Shown piece after piece: positions 50,001-61,084 of a stretch of 64,000 nucleotides of DNA (position 1 is the first letter of the stretch; every line of letters begins with the position of its first letter). The position numbers were made by a program, and so were the translations under genes. The notes below the pieces were generated by a model. The model did no database searches and was not told where the DNA came from. It saw only the letters and a list, made by a program, of their open reading frames with translations. This DNA is from Nemophila menziesii. Lineage: Eukaryota > Streptophyta > Magnoliopsida > Boraginales > Hydrophyllaceae. The stretch lies in the NCBI GenBank assembly GCA_029959085.1, contig JARWIR010000038.1:4100915-4164914 (forward strand), read 5' to 3'.

Positions 50001-50751
50001 GCTCAACACATATATTTAATGGCTAATTTGTGGAAGAAACAAGCATTTAAAAACACATAAGGGTCAACAATGATAAGTTTTAAAGATGAACCACTTTGTC
50101 TAGCTAGATAAATATAAATGACTAATTGAGTGATTGATTCTTATTGCTTGTCTACATCTAAAGGAAGTGGAGAAAATTGTACAACCGTTATACAAGGAGA
50201 TGAAAGATTCTGAAGGTCGTACACCGCGAGTGTTATTTTTTAATGAGCATAAACCATTAGTAAAAGGAGGAGAAAAATGGATGAAGGAAACTTCCTCCTC
50301 GTGCATGCTTGTGGCGACACTCATAACCACCGTAATGTTTGCTGCAATCTTTACAGTACCAGGAGGCAATAGCGATGATACAGGAATTCCCATTTTCTTA
50401 CTCAGAAAATCGTTTATTATCTTTTCCATATCAGATGCATTTGCTTTATTTTCATCTGTCACTTCGATATTAATGTTCTTATCGATTCTTACATCACGTT
50501 ATGCAGAAGAGGATTTTCTCGAATCCTTACCAAACAAGTTGATTATTGGCCTCACGACACTCTTTTTTTCAATAGCATCAATGCTTATAGCTTTTAGTGC
50601 AAGTTTTTTCTTAGTAATTGGACATAATTTGGCATGGGTTGTCATCCCAGTAGCAGTAAGTGCTTGTATTCCGGTAACATTATTTGCATTTTTGCAGTTT
50701 CCGTTGTTGGCCGATACCATACATTCAACCTATGGGTCGGGGATATTTTGA
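47001..50751 (+). CDS. Ankyrin-repeat protein with PGG domain (ITN1/ACD6-like), intact
   Basis: Six exons in continuous frame: 47001-47217, 47946-48428, 48509-48658, 48727-48804, 48876-49312 and 50164-50751, giving 650 aa. Residues about 80-270 hold an ankyrin block ('GGETALHIAAG', 'NDNTALCFAAASG', 'GVTPLHMAALLGH', 'GETALHVLARK'). Residues about 345-430 hold a second ('RPLFVAAENGN', 'SIFHIAVVHRQ', 'NILHLAAKLAP'). Residues 490-640 are the PGG domain, with V-P-G-G at about 520-523 and four predicted membrane spans, ending near Y-G-S-G-I-F. Plant relatives (ACD6, ITN1 families) sit in membranes and take part in salicylate/defence or salt-ABA responses; which applies here is unknown. Start choice: the first ATG keeps frame through the exon 1 splice. 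It is the only working ankyrin copy in the window. Confidence 0.88.
47394..47865. repeat. Rearranged foldback repeat in ankyrin intron 1, copy 2
   Basis: Outer arms correspond to the 20469-20651 hairpin. Inner arms 'GTTTTCCGTTATCTCACA' (about 47488) and its complement (about 47607) enclose a region with CCACGTAGGCTC. A 160-bp miniature element is nested near the right arm. Confidence 0.65.
47661..47820. mobile_element. 160-bp miniature inverted-repeat element, copy 2 only
   Basis: The ends TAATGATATATACCA and (inverted) TAATGATATTTACCA pair. Further in, 'ACCACCCAATGACGTG' pairs with 'CATTATTGGGTGGT', and 'TTGGTTGGTTACAAA' with 'TTTGTAACCAACCAA'. Absent from copy 1. The superfamily is uncertain. 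Confidence 0.7.
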
Positions 50752-51373
50752 AGAAAATTGTAGAGAAAATTTATTTTCAATAAAACTCCTTGTATACTTT
50801 TTTATCATTCCATTTATGTATTCATTAGTATTATAAATATGATTCAATACCGTCTGTACACTTAAAATTTATATGTATGATACAATACCTTTAGAGTCTA
50901 CTTTTGTATTGTCGAATTAAAAATACCTTATTGAAAAAGCGAGTGTTACAATAACGCATTACAAGGAAACGAAAACAAATCTTCAACATGTGACTATCTT
51001 CTAAACAATCAAACAACCATTCTCATTCTCATTCTACAAATCAATACCAATATAGAGCCCCATTACCATGACTACTCAACTGTCACAAGAGAACAATATT
51101 ACACATGCACCATCATACAAACTACTTAACAGCTAAATAAGGATAAATCTATCATTAAGGCTACAAATACTGGTTTCAGAATTGTATATCAATTGATATC
51201 TCATAATATATAATATTTATAAATATAACTTTAATTATCAAAACATGTAGAAATAATTCATTTGGCTGCTAAACTGGCTCTTGTCAAAGCAGATCAGTAT
51301 TCTCTTCATCATTGAACCTTTTCTGAAGTTTCTTCTAATTTCTTCAAAAACCACAATTAAATCTCTTTTAATT
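50752..51373. other. Convergent intergenic region, ankyrin and beta SAWADEE, copy 2
   Basis: Counterpart of 25433-26054. No gene. Confidence 0.6.
50779..50784 (+). promoter_or_regulatory. Poly(A) signal AATAAA of ankyrin gene
   Basis: AATAAA 28 nt past the stop at 50751. Confidence 0.6.
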
Positions 51374-52761
51374 CTATTTAGATCTCTCCCCTCCAACATC
51401 TCTCTCCTCTTCCCTCTCTTGAATACTTTTATTAATTACTCCTGCAATACAAAATTACAGATTTTGATAAAAACTCTTAGTTGTGGTATAAAGTACTTAA
51501 ACATTCACAAATAACAAAAAATAGCACTCAAAATCAGACCTTTTCCTCGTGTTGATTTGGAGCCTCTGAATGTTTTGCGAGATCTCTCCCCTCCTACATC
51601 TCTCTCCTCGTCCCTCTCTCGAATATTTTTACTGAGTACTCCTGCATTACAATATTACAGATTGTGTTATAAACTCTTAGTTTGTGGTATAAAGTACTTA
51701 AACATAAACAAATAACAAAAATAGTAGCACTCAAAATCAGACCTTTGCCTTGTGTTGACTTGGAGCCTTTGAATCTTCTCTGAGATCCCTCCCCTTCTAC
51801 ATCTCTCTCTTGAATATTTTTACTTAATACTCCTGCAATACAAAATTACAGATTAGTTTGTGGTATAAACTACTTGAACATAAACAAATCACAAGAATAG
51901 TAGCACTTAAAATCAGACCTTTGTCTCGTGTTAATTTGGATCCTTTGAATCTTTCACGAGATGACGAACCTGACTTCTTTTGATTGATTTTATTGTTTGC
52001 CAAATCTATGAAGATAGCAATTTTTGGATGGAGATTGGTATTGGGTACTTTGATACATATGTCTTTAATGCCTAGGGTTGCTTCCTTACCAATTATTGGA
52101 CCATGTAGCCATGTAACTGAAAAAGTGCACAAACACTTCTCTTCTCCATCTGTGAATGAATGTTCACGATTCACCTGACAAATATAAAATTCAAACAATG
52201 TTAATCAGACATCCTAAACTAAAGGATTAGATAAAAAATGATATATGAGAGTGTTTAAATTAAAGGACAGCAGCTGTGAAACCAACATATATCCACAAGA
52301 CCCTCCGGCATATAGATCTAATATTGCTTCAATCAAATATAGGCTAATTAATTCAATTAAATTAAACTCCTGGATTCCATATATAGATAATCAATTAATT
52401 TAATCAATTAGATAAAAGTAAATCTCACCGATTTGACAATGGCGTCCTGATGTCTAAGATTATCGTCCGTTTTATACACAGCGCTAACCTTGACACCTTT
52501 CGAAACATACTTAGAGCAATCGCTATCTTGAAGCGGTAGTGACCTTGGACGGATACGCTTGACAAATTCATTGATTTCAGTCGTTGATTGAAAATCATCG
52601 GCGGTGAATTTCAAATCCCAATGGGGCGAAAAATTATCAAATTTAACCGTCAGTGTCTCCGTTTCCATGTTGACCAAGATAATGGCATCATACCAACCAT
52701 CGTCACCATCCCAGTTGTATTCCAGCTCCAACTCTGCGTTCTCATTGTGATCATACGACAT
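51374..52761 (-). CDS. SAWADEE-domain protein, beta type, copy 2
   Basis: Exons 52761-52429, 52174-51919, 51832-51743, 51641-51540 and 51441-51374 give 282 aa. The SAWADEE part is as in beta copy 1, with two notable changes: D to H in the SP-D-WDLK stretch of exon 1, and H to N at residue 113, the first His of the H-R-E-H motif at the exon 2 start, a candidate zinc ligand. The first repeat exon is 90 instead of 102 nt: an in-frame 12-nt loss removes four residues of the E/R-rich stretch. The next two repeat exons are full length and terminal, as in copy 1. Splice signals are intact. The frame is kept despite the deletion, so the protein may still be made, perhaps with weaker zinc binding (inference). 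Confidence 0.78.
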
Positions 52762-52852
52762 CGTTTAATGTGAATGTACTTGCTTCGAGTGAAATTCTAT
52801 AACAAGAGATGCAATTAAAGATGACAAATGAAGAAAAATATAATGGAAAAAT

Positions 52853-52860
52853 CTTTTATA
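52853..52860 (-). promoter_or_regulatory. TATA box of beta SAWADEE gene, copy 2
   Basis: TATAAAAG, about 90 nt before the start at 52761. Confidence 0.6.
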
Positions 52861-54599
52861 GCCCCTAATTATCCTTTAAAACCCTGTATTTAATGATAAG
52901 AAAGCTTCTTGAGGAATTCTCGTATCCTATTATCTATTTAACATTCCAATACACAAAGGTAGGTATGGGCATGAATTATTACCTCTCTTACATTATCTAA
53001 GTGTGACTAATGCGCAACCATATCTCCACGTTAAATCGTCCTAACCTTTGGTCAAGTAGTCTCACGCTGTATAACAATGATAACTAGTGTTATGAACTTC
53101 TTCCTGATTTTCAAAAAATGTTCAACGGCTTCTTTATGTGTTCACGACAATTAATACATAGTAGTCTACCTTTGCGTTGGCGACTTTATGAAACAACCTG
53201 AAAGCGGGGGAGTTGAAAAACTTTGAATATTATACTATACTAGCATGTTTCCTCTTTTGTTTCAGTAACTATTATATCATAATTTTTTTCCAATCGATTT
53301 TTTTTTGCAGGTGTCTTTCTCCTTCTACTTTTTAGGTCCGTGCAAAAAGTAAGTAACCTCCACAAATTTGATAAAATGATTCAACTCATTGCAGCACAAA
53401 GCATCCCCAGTTTCATTCTTATAATAGGGCTATAGAATGTCCACACTACAACATAAAGATGAAGTGATCTTTACAGACGTTACAAATTAGGTATTGTGTT
53501 TCATGTACCCTGATCATGTTGCAAGTATCCATTCATATAACTCATACGTATACAATGATTTTTAATAATAGAAGTATACAATGATTTTGATCAATAATAG
53601 AAATATACATAATTAAATTCGTTAAGCTTATAGTAAAGAGATATTGCATTATACCTATTCAAAAGTAATCCGAGTTTATTACACCTTAACGAATTTTTCA
53701 GCAAAATATTACACGAAATAAATATTAACATAAAAGTTTTATACTTTATAGCATAGAAGCACAATAAAAGCTTCAAACAAGTGACCCTTGTCTCTGCACC
53801 TATCAATCAACAACATAAACGCTTTAGGATTAAATTTCACCTACACATTTCAATTTTTAGAAAAATCAAACTAGCAATAGAATTCGACAACTCTGATGGG
53901 AATACACCTATGCAGATCAAACGGCCAATGTTCTGCAACCAACGTCTGCAAGGTGAACCAGGGGCGCCCCGCCCAGGATACCGTGAAAAAAATGATTTTA
54001 ACCTTAAGAAAAATGGTTTTTCGCATTCCCCAACCCCTTCCACTGAAATTTATCCTGGATTCACACCTGACTCGAAGTTACAAAGACAAACAACAAAAAA
54101 GAATATGAAATTTTGATTCAATACCCATTGGACGAAGCTTAAATATTTCTTGGGGTCATCTTCTAATATTTGTACGAGAAGTGATTGAATAACATCGTAG
54201 TTTAGTTTATTGATTATCTCAAGCGTATAAAAACTATTGAGATATCTGTTTTTGTGCTTACAATTGTGAATTGAGAGCACCTTTTATTAGAGAAATGGAT
54301 TATCTACCATTACCCCCCCCCCCCCCCCCCTCCCTCCCTCCCACCCTCCTCCTCCTCTTCCGAACCATCACACAAAGTTTCAAAGATTTTTCTGGAATGG
54401 GATGGAGTTAACAAAACTATTGTTGCAAAGAGGTACCACCAGTCCTAATATCCTCAAGATTTTTTTTTAGATTATCACCAGGATTTTCTTTCGAATTAGT
54501 CTTTTGCTGTAATATCCACTTATCTATGAAATTAAATTCATACTCCTAATGAAAAGAGTGTCTCAATAATCCGAAATCGGTTTTTTTCCGTATCTACTC
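52861..54599. other. Upstream region of beta SAWADEE gene, copy 3 segment
   Basis: Counterpart of 115-1870, more diverged: about 19 bp shorter near 53951 and with a longer C-run (about 54312-54330). No gene. Confidence 0.65.
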
Positions 54600-54639
54600 A
54601 AGAGAACCACCATTTGGTGGTCAGGGCTATGGTCAATAC

Positions 54640-54978
54640 TAACAAAATTATGAGAAAAGATATTTGACTACTAGTAAATGTTATTGTGAATGAGTGAGTC
54701 CATCTTTTGATAGCACTCTTCTTTTATACTACAATTTATCAATTACAATATTGGATATCCCATGATTGTAGTCAATTACAATCTCTATTACTAGTATATA
54801 ATCTACATATAACTATATATATACAAATTACAAATCTGACTTAAATATATTATTTGATTTGATCTTTGACTCCATATTAAGAAGATATGATTTGAATCAT
54901 ATTATTTTACTTGATCTTCAAAGATATGATTTGATTTTCCTTGATGGTTGATTCCATAATTAATATATATTGTTGACA
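54640..54978 (-). repeat. 3' LTR of Copia element
   Basis: On the minus strand it starts TGTCAACAATATATAT and ends ATAATTTTGTTA; the terminal CA has mutated to TA. 339 bp. Confidence 0.9.
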
Positions 54979-54990
54979 GCCCCCCTCAAA
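54979..54990 (-). other. Polypurine tract of Copia element
   Basis: TTTGAGGGGGGC on the minus strand directly before the 3' LTR; the expected plus-strand primer. Confidence 0.8.
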
Positions 54991-57900
54991 TTGATGTAGG
55001 TGAATTAACCAACATCAATTTGTCAACAAAGAACTGGTGTCTTTTCCGTGGCAAAGCTTTCGTAAGAACATCTGCAATTTGTTGATCTGATGATACATGT
55101 GAGAGTGTAATTGTACCGCCATCATACTCATCACTAATATAATGACAATCAGCCTCTATGTGTTTGGTTCGCTCGTGAAATACAGGATTAATAGTGATTT
55201 GTATTGCACTTTTATTGTCCACATAAAGAGGAGTTGCCGAGGTTACCGAGAAACCAAGTTCAGAAAGAAGACGTCGAATCCAAACAATTTCGGAACAAGT
55301 AGTGGACATGGCACGATATTCTGCCTCTGTGGAGGATTTTGAGACGCGGTCTTGTTTTTTGCATTTCCAGGAGATGAGTGCATTTCCAAGATATATGCAC
55401 CATCCCGTTGTAGAACGGCGTGTATCAGGACAACCTGCCCAATCTGCATCACTATAGGCCCGAAGCTGAAGATCTGACTGAATAGGAAAGAAGAGGCCAC
55501 GATTCGAGGTCCCAAGAAGGTAACGAATAATTCTTTTAACAGCAGATAAATGTAGGTGCTTTGGAGCTGTCATAAATTGACTAACAATATTCACTGCGTA
55601 AGAAATATCGGGTCTAGTGATGGTGAGATAGACCAAGCTTCCGACAAGAGTACGATAAAAGGTTGGATCTGATAATGGTTCCCCGTCATCTCTACTGTAT
55701 TTAACATTAACTTCCATAGGTGTATCAGATACATTAGAGTCCTCAAGTTGAGCCAAATCAATGAGATCTTTTGTGTATTTGTGTTGATTGATGAAGAGCC
55801 CTTTGGAAGATCTACGAACTTCAAGCCCCAAAAAATATGTAAGTGGACCAAGGTCTTTCATTTTGAAAGAAGAATGTAACAAGTCTTTGAGTTGATGAAT
55901 ACCATTTGTATACGAACCTGTAATAATTATATCATCAACGTAGACAAGAAGAATAGTAATACCGTCTTGTGTTTGATGAAAGAACATTGATGAGTCTGAT
56001 TTACTTTGCTGAAAATGAGCACGAATGAGAGTGAGTCGGAATTTTTCGAACCATGCTCGAGGAGCTTGTTTAAGCCCATATAATGATCGTCTCAATCGAC
56101 AAACATCATTTTTTTGAACAACTGAAATACCCGGAGGAATTTTCAAGTAAACTTCTTCTTTGAGATCTCCATGTAAGAAAGCATTTTTAACATCCATTTG
56201 AGAAATAAGCCACCTGTTAGAAGCTGCCAAGGCAAGCAATGTTCGAACCGATGTCATCTTGGCCACTGGAGCAAATGTTTCCTCATAGTTAATTCCATAT
56301 TCTTGTTTATTTCCCATTGCAACTAATCGAGCTTTGTAACGATCTAGGGAGCCATCAGATTTGAGTTTTACCGAGTAAATCCATTTACATCCTATCGGCC
56401 GAGCATGAGAGGGACATGGAACAATATCCCAAGTATGATTAGCCTGCAAATCATCAATCTCATCCTGCATTGCCAACTTCCAACAATCATGTTTAACAGC
56501 CTGCGAGTAAGAGTTAGGAATAGAAATGGAAGATAACGTAGCTGTTAAAGAGGTATGACCAAATTTGTTAGGAGGACGAATGACACGACTAGAACGACGA
56601 AGTACCATAGTGTTAAGGGGAGGAGTTGGAATCAAGGAATCTTCCGCATCAGTTGTCGGAGCTGGTACCGAGGCGAGTTCTTGTTCAGGGAGCCTATATG
56701 TGCCATTTTGAGGTTTTTTTCGACGAGTGTAGACCTGTAGAGGTTTATGGCTAGCGGAAACAGTAGGAATTATCTCATCAAAGGTGGGTAGATATGATAT
56801 GGATTCTTGTGGAACCGGATTAATCTCATGCTGATAAAAATAAATATGCTCAAAGAATACCACATTTCGAGATATACGAATACGATTGATTAAAGGATCG
56901 AAACATAAAAAACCTTTTTGATGAGGTGCATAACCTAAGAAAACACACCGAGCAGACTGGGCAGTTAATTTAGTGCGTTCTTTTGGAGGAAGATGAACAA
57001 AACAAACACAACCAAATACATGAAGAGAATCATAATTTGGTAGGAAATTGTGCAAGCGATAATAAGGGGACTGATGTGAGAGTTTTTGAGATGGTAACCT
57101 GTTTATAAGATGGACAGCTGAGAGATTGCTTCAACCCAAAAAACGGAAGGAACAGAGGATTCTAGAAGAATAGTTCTAGCAACATCAAGTAGGTGTCGAT
57201 TTTTTCTTTCAGCAACTCCATTTTGTTGGGGAGTATATGGACAACTACGCTGAGATATGATGCCTGTGTCTTGTAGGTAATTTTGGAAATCATGTGACAT
57301 GTATTCACCCCCTGAGTCTGATCTAAGAATTTTAATGGTTGCATGAAATTGAGTAGAGATTAATGTACAAAATTTTTTGAATGCAGAAAATACTTCAGAC
57401 TTAGTGTGTAGAAAATATATCCATGTAAATCGGCTATGGTCATCTATAAAGGTCACAAAATATTTATGGTTAGAGTGTGAAATAACAGGAGCAATACCCC
57501 AGACATCAGTATGTATAAGATCAAAGTTGGCAATTGATTTATTTATATGAGTTGGAAAAGGTAGTACTTTACTTTTACCCATTTTGCAACTTGAACAATC
57601 AAAAGAAACGTCTTTTGTTGAAAAAATTCTTTTATTCAATGATAATTCAGAGTTAAACAAAGATAATAATTTTTGGAAATGAGGATGACCTAACCGTTTG
57701 TGCCATAACTGACACGCATTCAAAGAATATTTTGTAAGGAAGGAAACATGAGGAATACGCGGATTTTGGGAAATTGAAATTGGAAACAATCTGCCACATT
57801 TAGGCCCCTTCACGATCACTCTCCCCGATTCCAGATCCTGCACAACAAAGCCAGAAGGAGAAAATGAGACATGACAATTATTATCTACAAGTTGTCCTAC

Positions 57901-59114
57901 AGAAACTAGATTAGTCGATAATTTTGGACAAACAAAGATATCTTTTAATGGAAGTGGATGAGAGATATCGCCAATGGAATCGATGAGAAGAGGCTTACCA
58001 CCCGCAGTTTGAATTTCTAGATTACCCTTATATATTTTTTTATTGATAAGAGTAGAATCACATGAGGTCATATGATTGGATGCACCAGAATCCAAGTACC
58101 ACGTAGAATTAGATAAAGAGTTGTTTTTACCTGAAATACCCATGGTAGACAAAGCAGATAGAATCATTTGTTGGACTAACTCGGGAGTTAAAGAAGTGAT
58201 CTTATGATCGGAGAAAACAGGAGCAGGCTGATTATTCATGGTTGGAGAAGCAACGCGCGGTGAGGAGATGCTAGTTGCGGCATGATAGGCATTATTTTTC
58301 TTGTTTTGAGGTCGTCTCCGACACGCAGAGATGATGTGTCCTTTTGTTTTGCAATATGTGCAAAATGGATGCTTGCAATCAGTAGCAATGTGACCATACT
58401 CCTTACAACTATAACATTGCACACTCTTTTTTCCACGAAGCCTAGTTTAAGTAGCATAGGCCATACCCAAATCTTGTGATGTGCCATCTTTTTGCTCTAT
58501 GGAAGCTTGAGTAATAAAACGTTGTTCTTCGCGTAACAATTCATTGAGGCAATCATCAAGAGTTGGAACTGGATTTCGACTCATCAAATTTGAACGAACC
58601 TGTTCAAACTCAGTGCGAAGTTTCATCAAAAAATGATCCTTTGACTATCTTCATAGACTTTCTGTATACTAGCCAAGGCATTATCAGGTACATTAATATA
58701 AATTATCTCTGAATATTCAGTCCAAAGATTGATAAAACCTGAATAAAATTCTTGAACAGACTTTGCTCCTTGGGTGTAATTTGCGATCTCATGTTCCAAA
58801 TGGTAGCGTCTTGCTGAATTTCCTTGATTGTAGACCTTCTTCAAGTAATCCCACATCCTTTGAGCAGTTTTGTAAGGTCGAAGGTTCAAAATGATTTGTT
58901 GATCGATAGAGTTTAACATCCACGATATGATCTTTGCATCATCAGACTCCCATTTGGCTAGCTCTTTTGGATCTGTGGGCTTTACATTTTTGCCGTCAAT
59001 GTGATCCCACAAATCCTTACCTTTGACAAATATTCCAAACTGAAATTCCCATGAGTAGTAATTCTTACCACTGAACTTGACTCCCAACACTTCACTCTTT
59101 TCAGTCATAGCCAT
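54986..59114 (-). pseudogene. Copia gag-pol polyprotein with three lesions
   Basis: Gag starts at 59114 ('KFSGKNYYSWEFQF', retrotransposon gag fold). A one-base loss in a T run at about 58632 shifts frame. An in-frame TAA is at 58449-58447. Then come two CCHC zinc knuckles (about 58416-58375 and 58362-58321), protease 'WYLDSGASNHM' (about 58095), and integrase with HHCC ('WHKRLGHPH' ... 'CSSCKMGK') and D,D,E ('LIHTDVWG', 'FIDDHSRF', 'NGVAERKN'). A second frameshift falls at about 57115-57125. From 57055 the frame is open for 689 codons: RT with 'YVDDI' (about 55940) and RNase H with 'YSDADWAG', 'STEAEYRAM' and 'YVDNKSA', ending at 54986. All catalytic motifs survive, so the breaks are recent. 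The single gag-pol frame is the norm for Copia. Confidence 0.92.
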
Positions 59115-59290
59115 TGTAGCTAACTAGTATCTCAAAAACACTAATCAAACAAGATTAATCGTTTGAAAGAAAAAAAACCAAGATAGGAGAACTTACTAAA
59201 AAATGCTTCAAAGACCAAGCATATAACTGATTATCAAGATATCTCTATTACAAGACTCTAAAAGTATTTGAACTAAAGACTCAAAGTGTG

Positions 59291-59303
59291 GCTCTTGATA
59301 CCA
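59291..59303 (-). other. Primer binding site (initiator tRNA-Met type)
   Basis: TGGTATCAAGAGC on the minus strand immediately after the 5' LTR; resembles the initiator Met tRNA primer site usual in plant Copia elements. Confidence 0.8.
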
Positions 59304-59642
59304 TGACAAAATTATGAGAAAAGATTTTTGACTACTAGTAAATGTTATTGTGAATGAGTGAGTCCATATTTTGATAGCACTCTTCTTTTATACTACAATT
59401 TATCAATTACAATATTGGATATCCCATGATTGTAGTCAATTACAATCTCTATTACTAGTATATAATCTACATATAACTATATATATACAAATTACAAATC
59501 TGACTTAAATATATTATTTGATTTGATCTTTGACTCCATATTAAGAAGATATGATTTGAATCATATTATTTTACTTGATCTTCAAAGATATGATTTGATT
59601 TTCCTTGATGGTTGATTCCGTAACTAATATATATTGTTGACA
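59304..59642 (-). repeat. 5' LTR of Copia element
   Basis: 339 bp with TG...CA ends (TGTCAACA ... TTTTGTCA on the minus strand). Confidence 0.9.
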
Positions 59643-61084
59643 AATACAATCAAATCAATTTTCTAATACCATCTACCATCCTTGACCCCAAGGGACCTCT
59701 TATCAATTAAATTCGTACCAATACTCAAATAAACAAATCCATGGGAATCGGACGCCTCCAAGTGCTGTGTCTAACACATATGTAGAGAATTCAGTTCTGA
59801 AAGCACTTCCATCCTATTCACAAAAAGGTATAAGCGAGTTAGAAAAGAGTCTCGCAGTGATGCAAAGATTGACTCTACAGTGGTAGCGATGAAGAGTGTG
59901 CAAGAAAAATTGGCAAAAATCAAGAAGTCTATTCAAGAATTGGAAAAATTGGGACCAGGTTCGAAAAATGAGGTTAAGTTGCTACATAATGGCGAGTATG
60001 AAACGTGTAAGGCAATCGGCCTTCGAAGTGGAAAACTTGTAGAACCACCACACCCTATACCTAGTGAATAAGAGGTTACAAAAGAGAAAGAACCTCAAAA
60101 GCTAAATTTAGATAAGGTAATCGTAGAAAGTTGGTTTGATGATCGAAAAGAAGAAGTGGTTGAGAAGTCTAGAGAAGCATCAAGAGTGCAAGAGAAATCG
60201 AGAGTGGAACCGCCATCAAAGAAAAACCGTCCATCACCTCCATTCCCATCAAGAATAGTCAAAATGTATGATGACGCCGAGTATAAGAAGTTTATCGAAA
60301 TGTTGCGTCAATTAAAGATCAATATCCCGATACTTGAAGAAATCAAAGGATTCTAAGATATCCGAGGTTCTTCAGGGAGACACTCTCCAAGAAGAACAAG
60401 TTTGCAGAATATGAAACTGTAGCACTCACCCAAGAGATATAAGCCCAAGTGCAAAGCAAGTTGCCACCAAAACTCAAGGATACGGAGGTTTCAACCTCCT
60501 AATCAAACTTCGTGATACATTCAAAGGGCTGGCATTGTGTGACCTAGGGTCAAGTGTGAACCTCATGCCGAATAGCATATATGATGAGTTGGTGTTTGGA
60601 GAAGCAAAGCCAACCTACGATGTACTGCAAAAGGCTGGTCTACCAGTGAAAAATCTGTAGGGAATCATCGAGAACGTCCTAGTCCAAGTATTCAATCTTG
60701 TTATTCCTACTGATTTTATTATATTGAATTATGACACTGATTAAAAAGTCCATATCATCTTGGGACGTCCATTACTGGCCTCAGGGAGGACAATGATCAA
60801 TGTTCATGAAGGTATCGTTACCTTGAGCATCGAAGATGAATCCCAGACCTTCTATGTCTCGGGATATACAATGAGAAAAAAGGTGTGGAATGTGTCAATG
60901 AATCAAGGAATTATCAAGAACTCAACTGAGAAGATCCCAAGAGAATCCATAAGAAAGAGTGAGATAGATGATTTTAGGGTAGGTGATGAAGTGGAAGTGA
61001 AAGAGACTGATCCCCTTGACAAATCACGCAAGTATAAAAACTTTTGGGAAGGACCATACATTGTCACATATGCTGTAGATCTCC

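Larger units (their letters stand above)
27435..52746. repeat. Tandem segmental duplication, copy 2 (25.3 kb)
   Basis: This is collinear with copy 1. It is shorter mainly because it lacks the 1.9-kb Pack-MULE and an about 1.04-kb stretch next to the hAT element. It holds the intact ankyrin/PGG gene. Private changes: a 30-bp insertion near 28107, a 114-bp tandem repeat at 44240-44467, a 160-bp miniature element in ankyrin intron 1, and a 29-bp loss near 37811. Confidence 0.95.
54640..59642 (-). mobile_element. Nearly complete Copia LTR retrotransposon (5.0 kb)
   Basis: Paired 339-bp LTRs at 54640-54978 and 59304-59642 differ at about five positions. A 5-bp target duplication AATAC flanks it (54635-54639, 59643-59647). 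Copies 1 and 2 hold the uninterrupted site. PBS and polypurine tract are in place, and the domain order gag, protease, integrase, RT, RNase H is Copia. Three lesions (two frameshifts and one stop) break the coding region, so it now depends on other elements, if it moves at all. Confidence 0.95.
52747..61073. repeat. Segmental duplication, copy 3 (truncated)
   Basis: Similarity to copies 1 and 2 runs from the beta SAWADEE upstream region through the Ty3 relic. It stops at about 61073, inside the integrase C-terminal remnant, where GCCTAGGCG-rich sequence begins. A 5.0-kb Copia element interrupts it at 54640-59642. This copy keeps about 90 bp of Ty3 gag (near 59837-59930) that copies 1 and 2 have both lost, so copies 1 and 2 are the closer pair. 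Confidence 0.9.
54600..61073 (+). pseudogene. Ty3 gag-protease-integrase relic, copy 3, split by Copia insertion
   Basis: The relic resumes at 59643 after the Copia element. It keeps about 90 bp of gag lost from copies 1 and 2 (near 59837-59930), so an open frame starts at 59880. Stops include TAA at about 60069 and TAG at 60658. Protease motif 'LGRPLLASGRTMINVHEG' is at about 60757 and the integrase tail 'WEGPYIVTYA' at about 61045. Similarity to the other copies stops at 61073. Confidence 0.8.
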
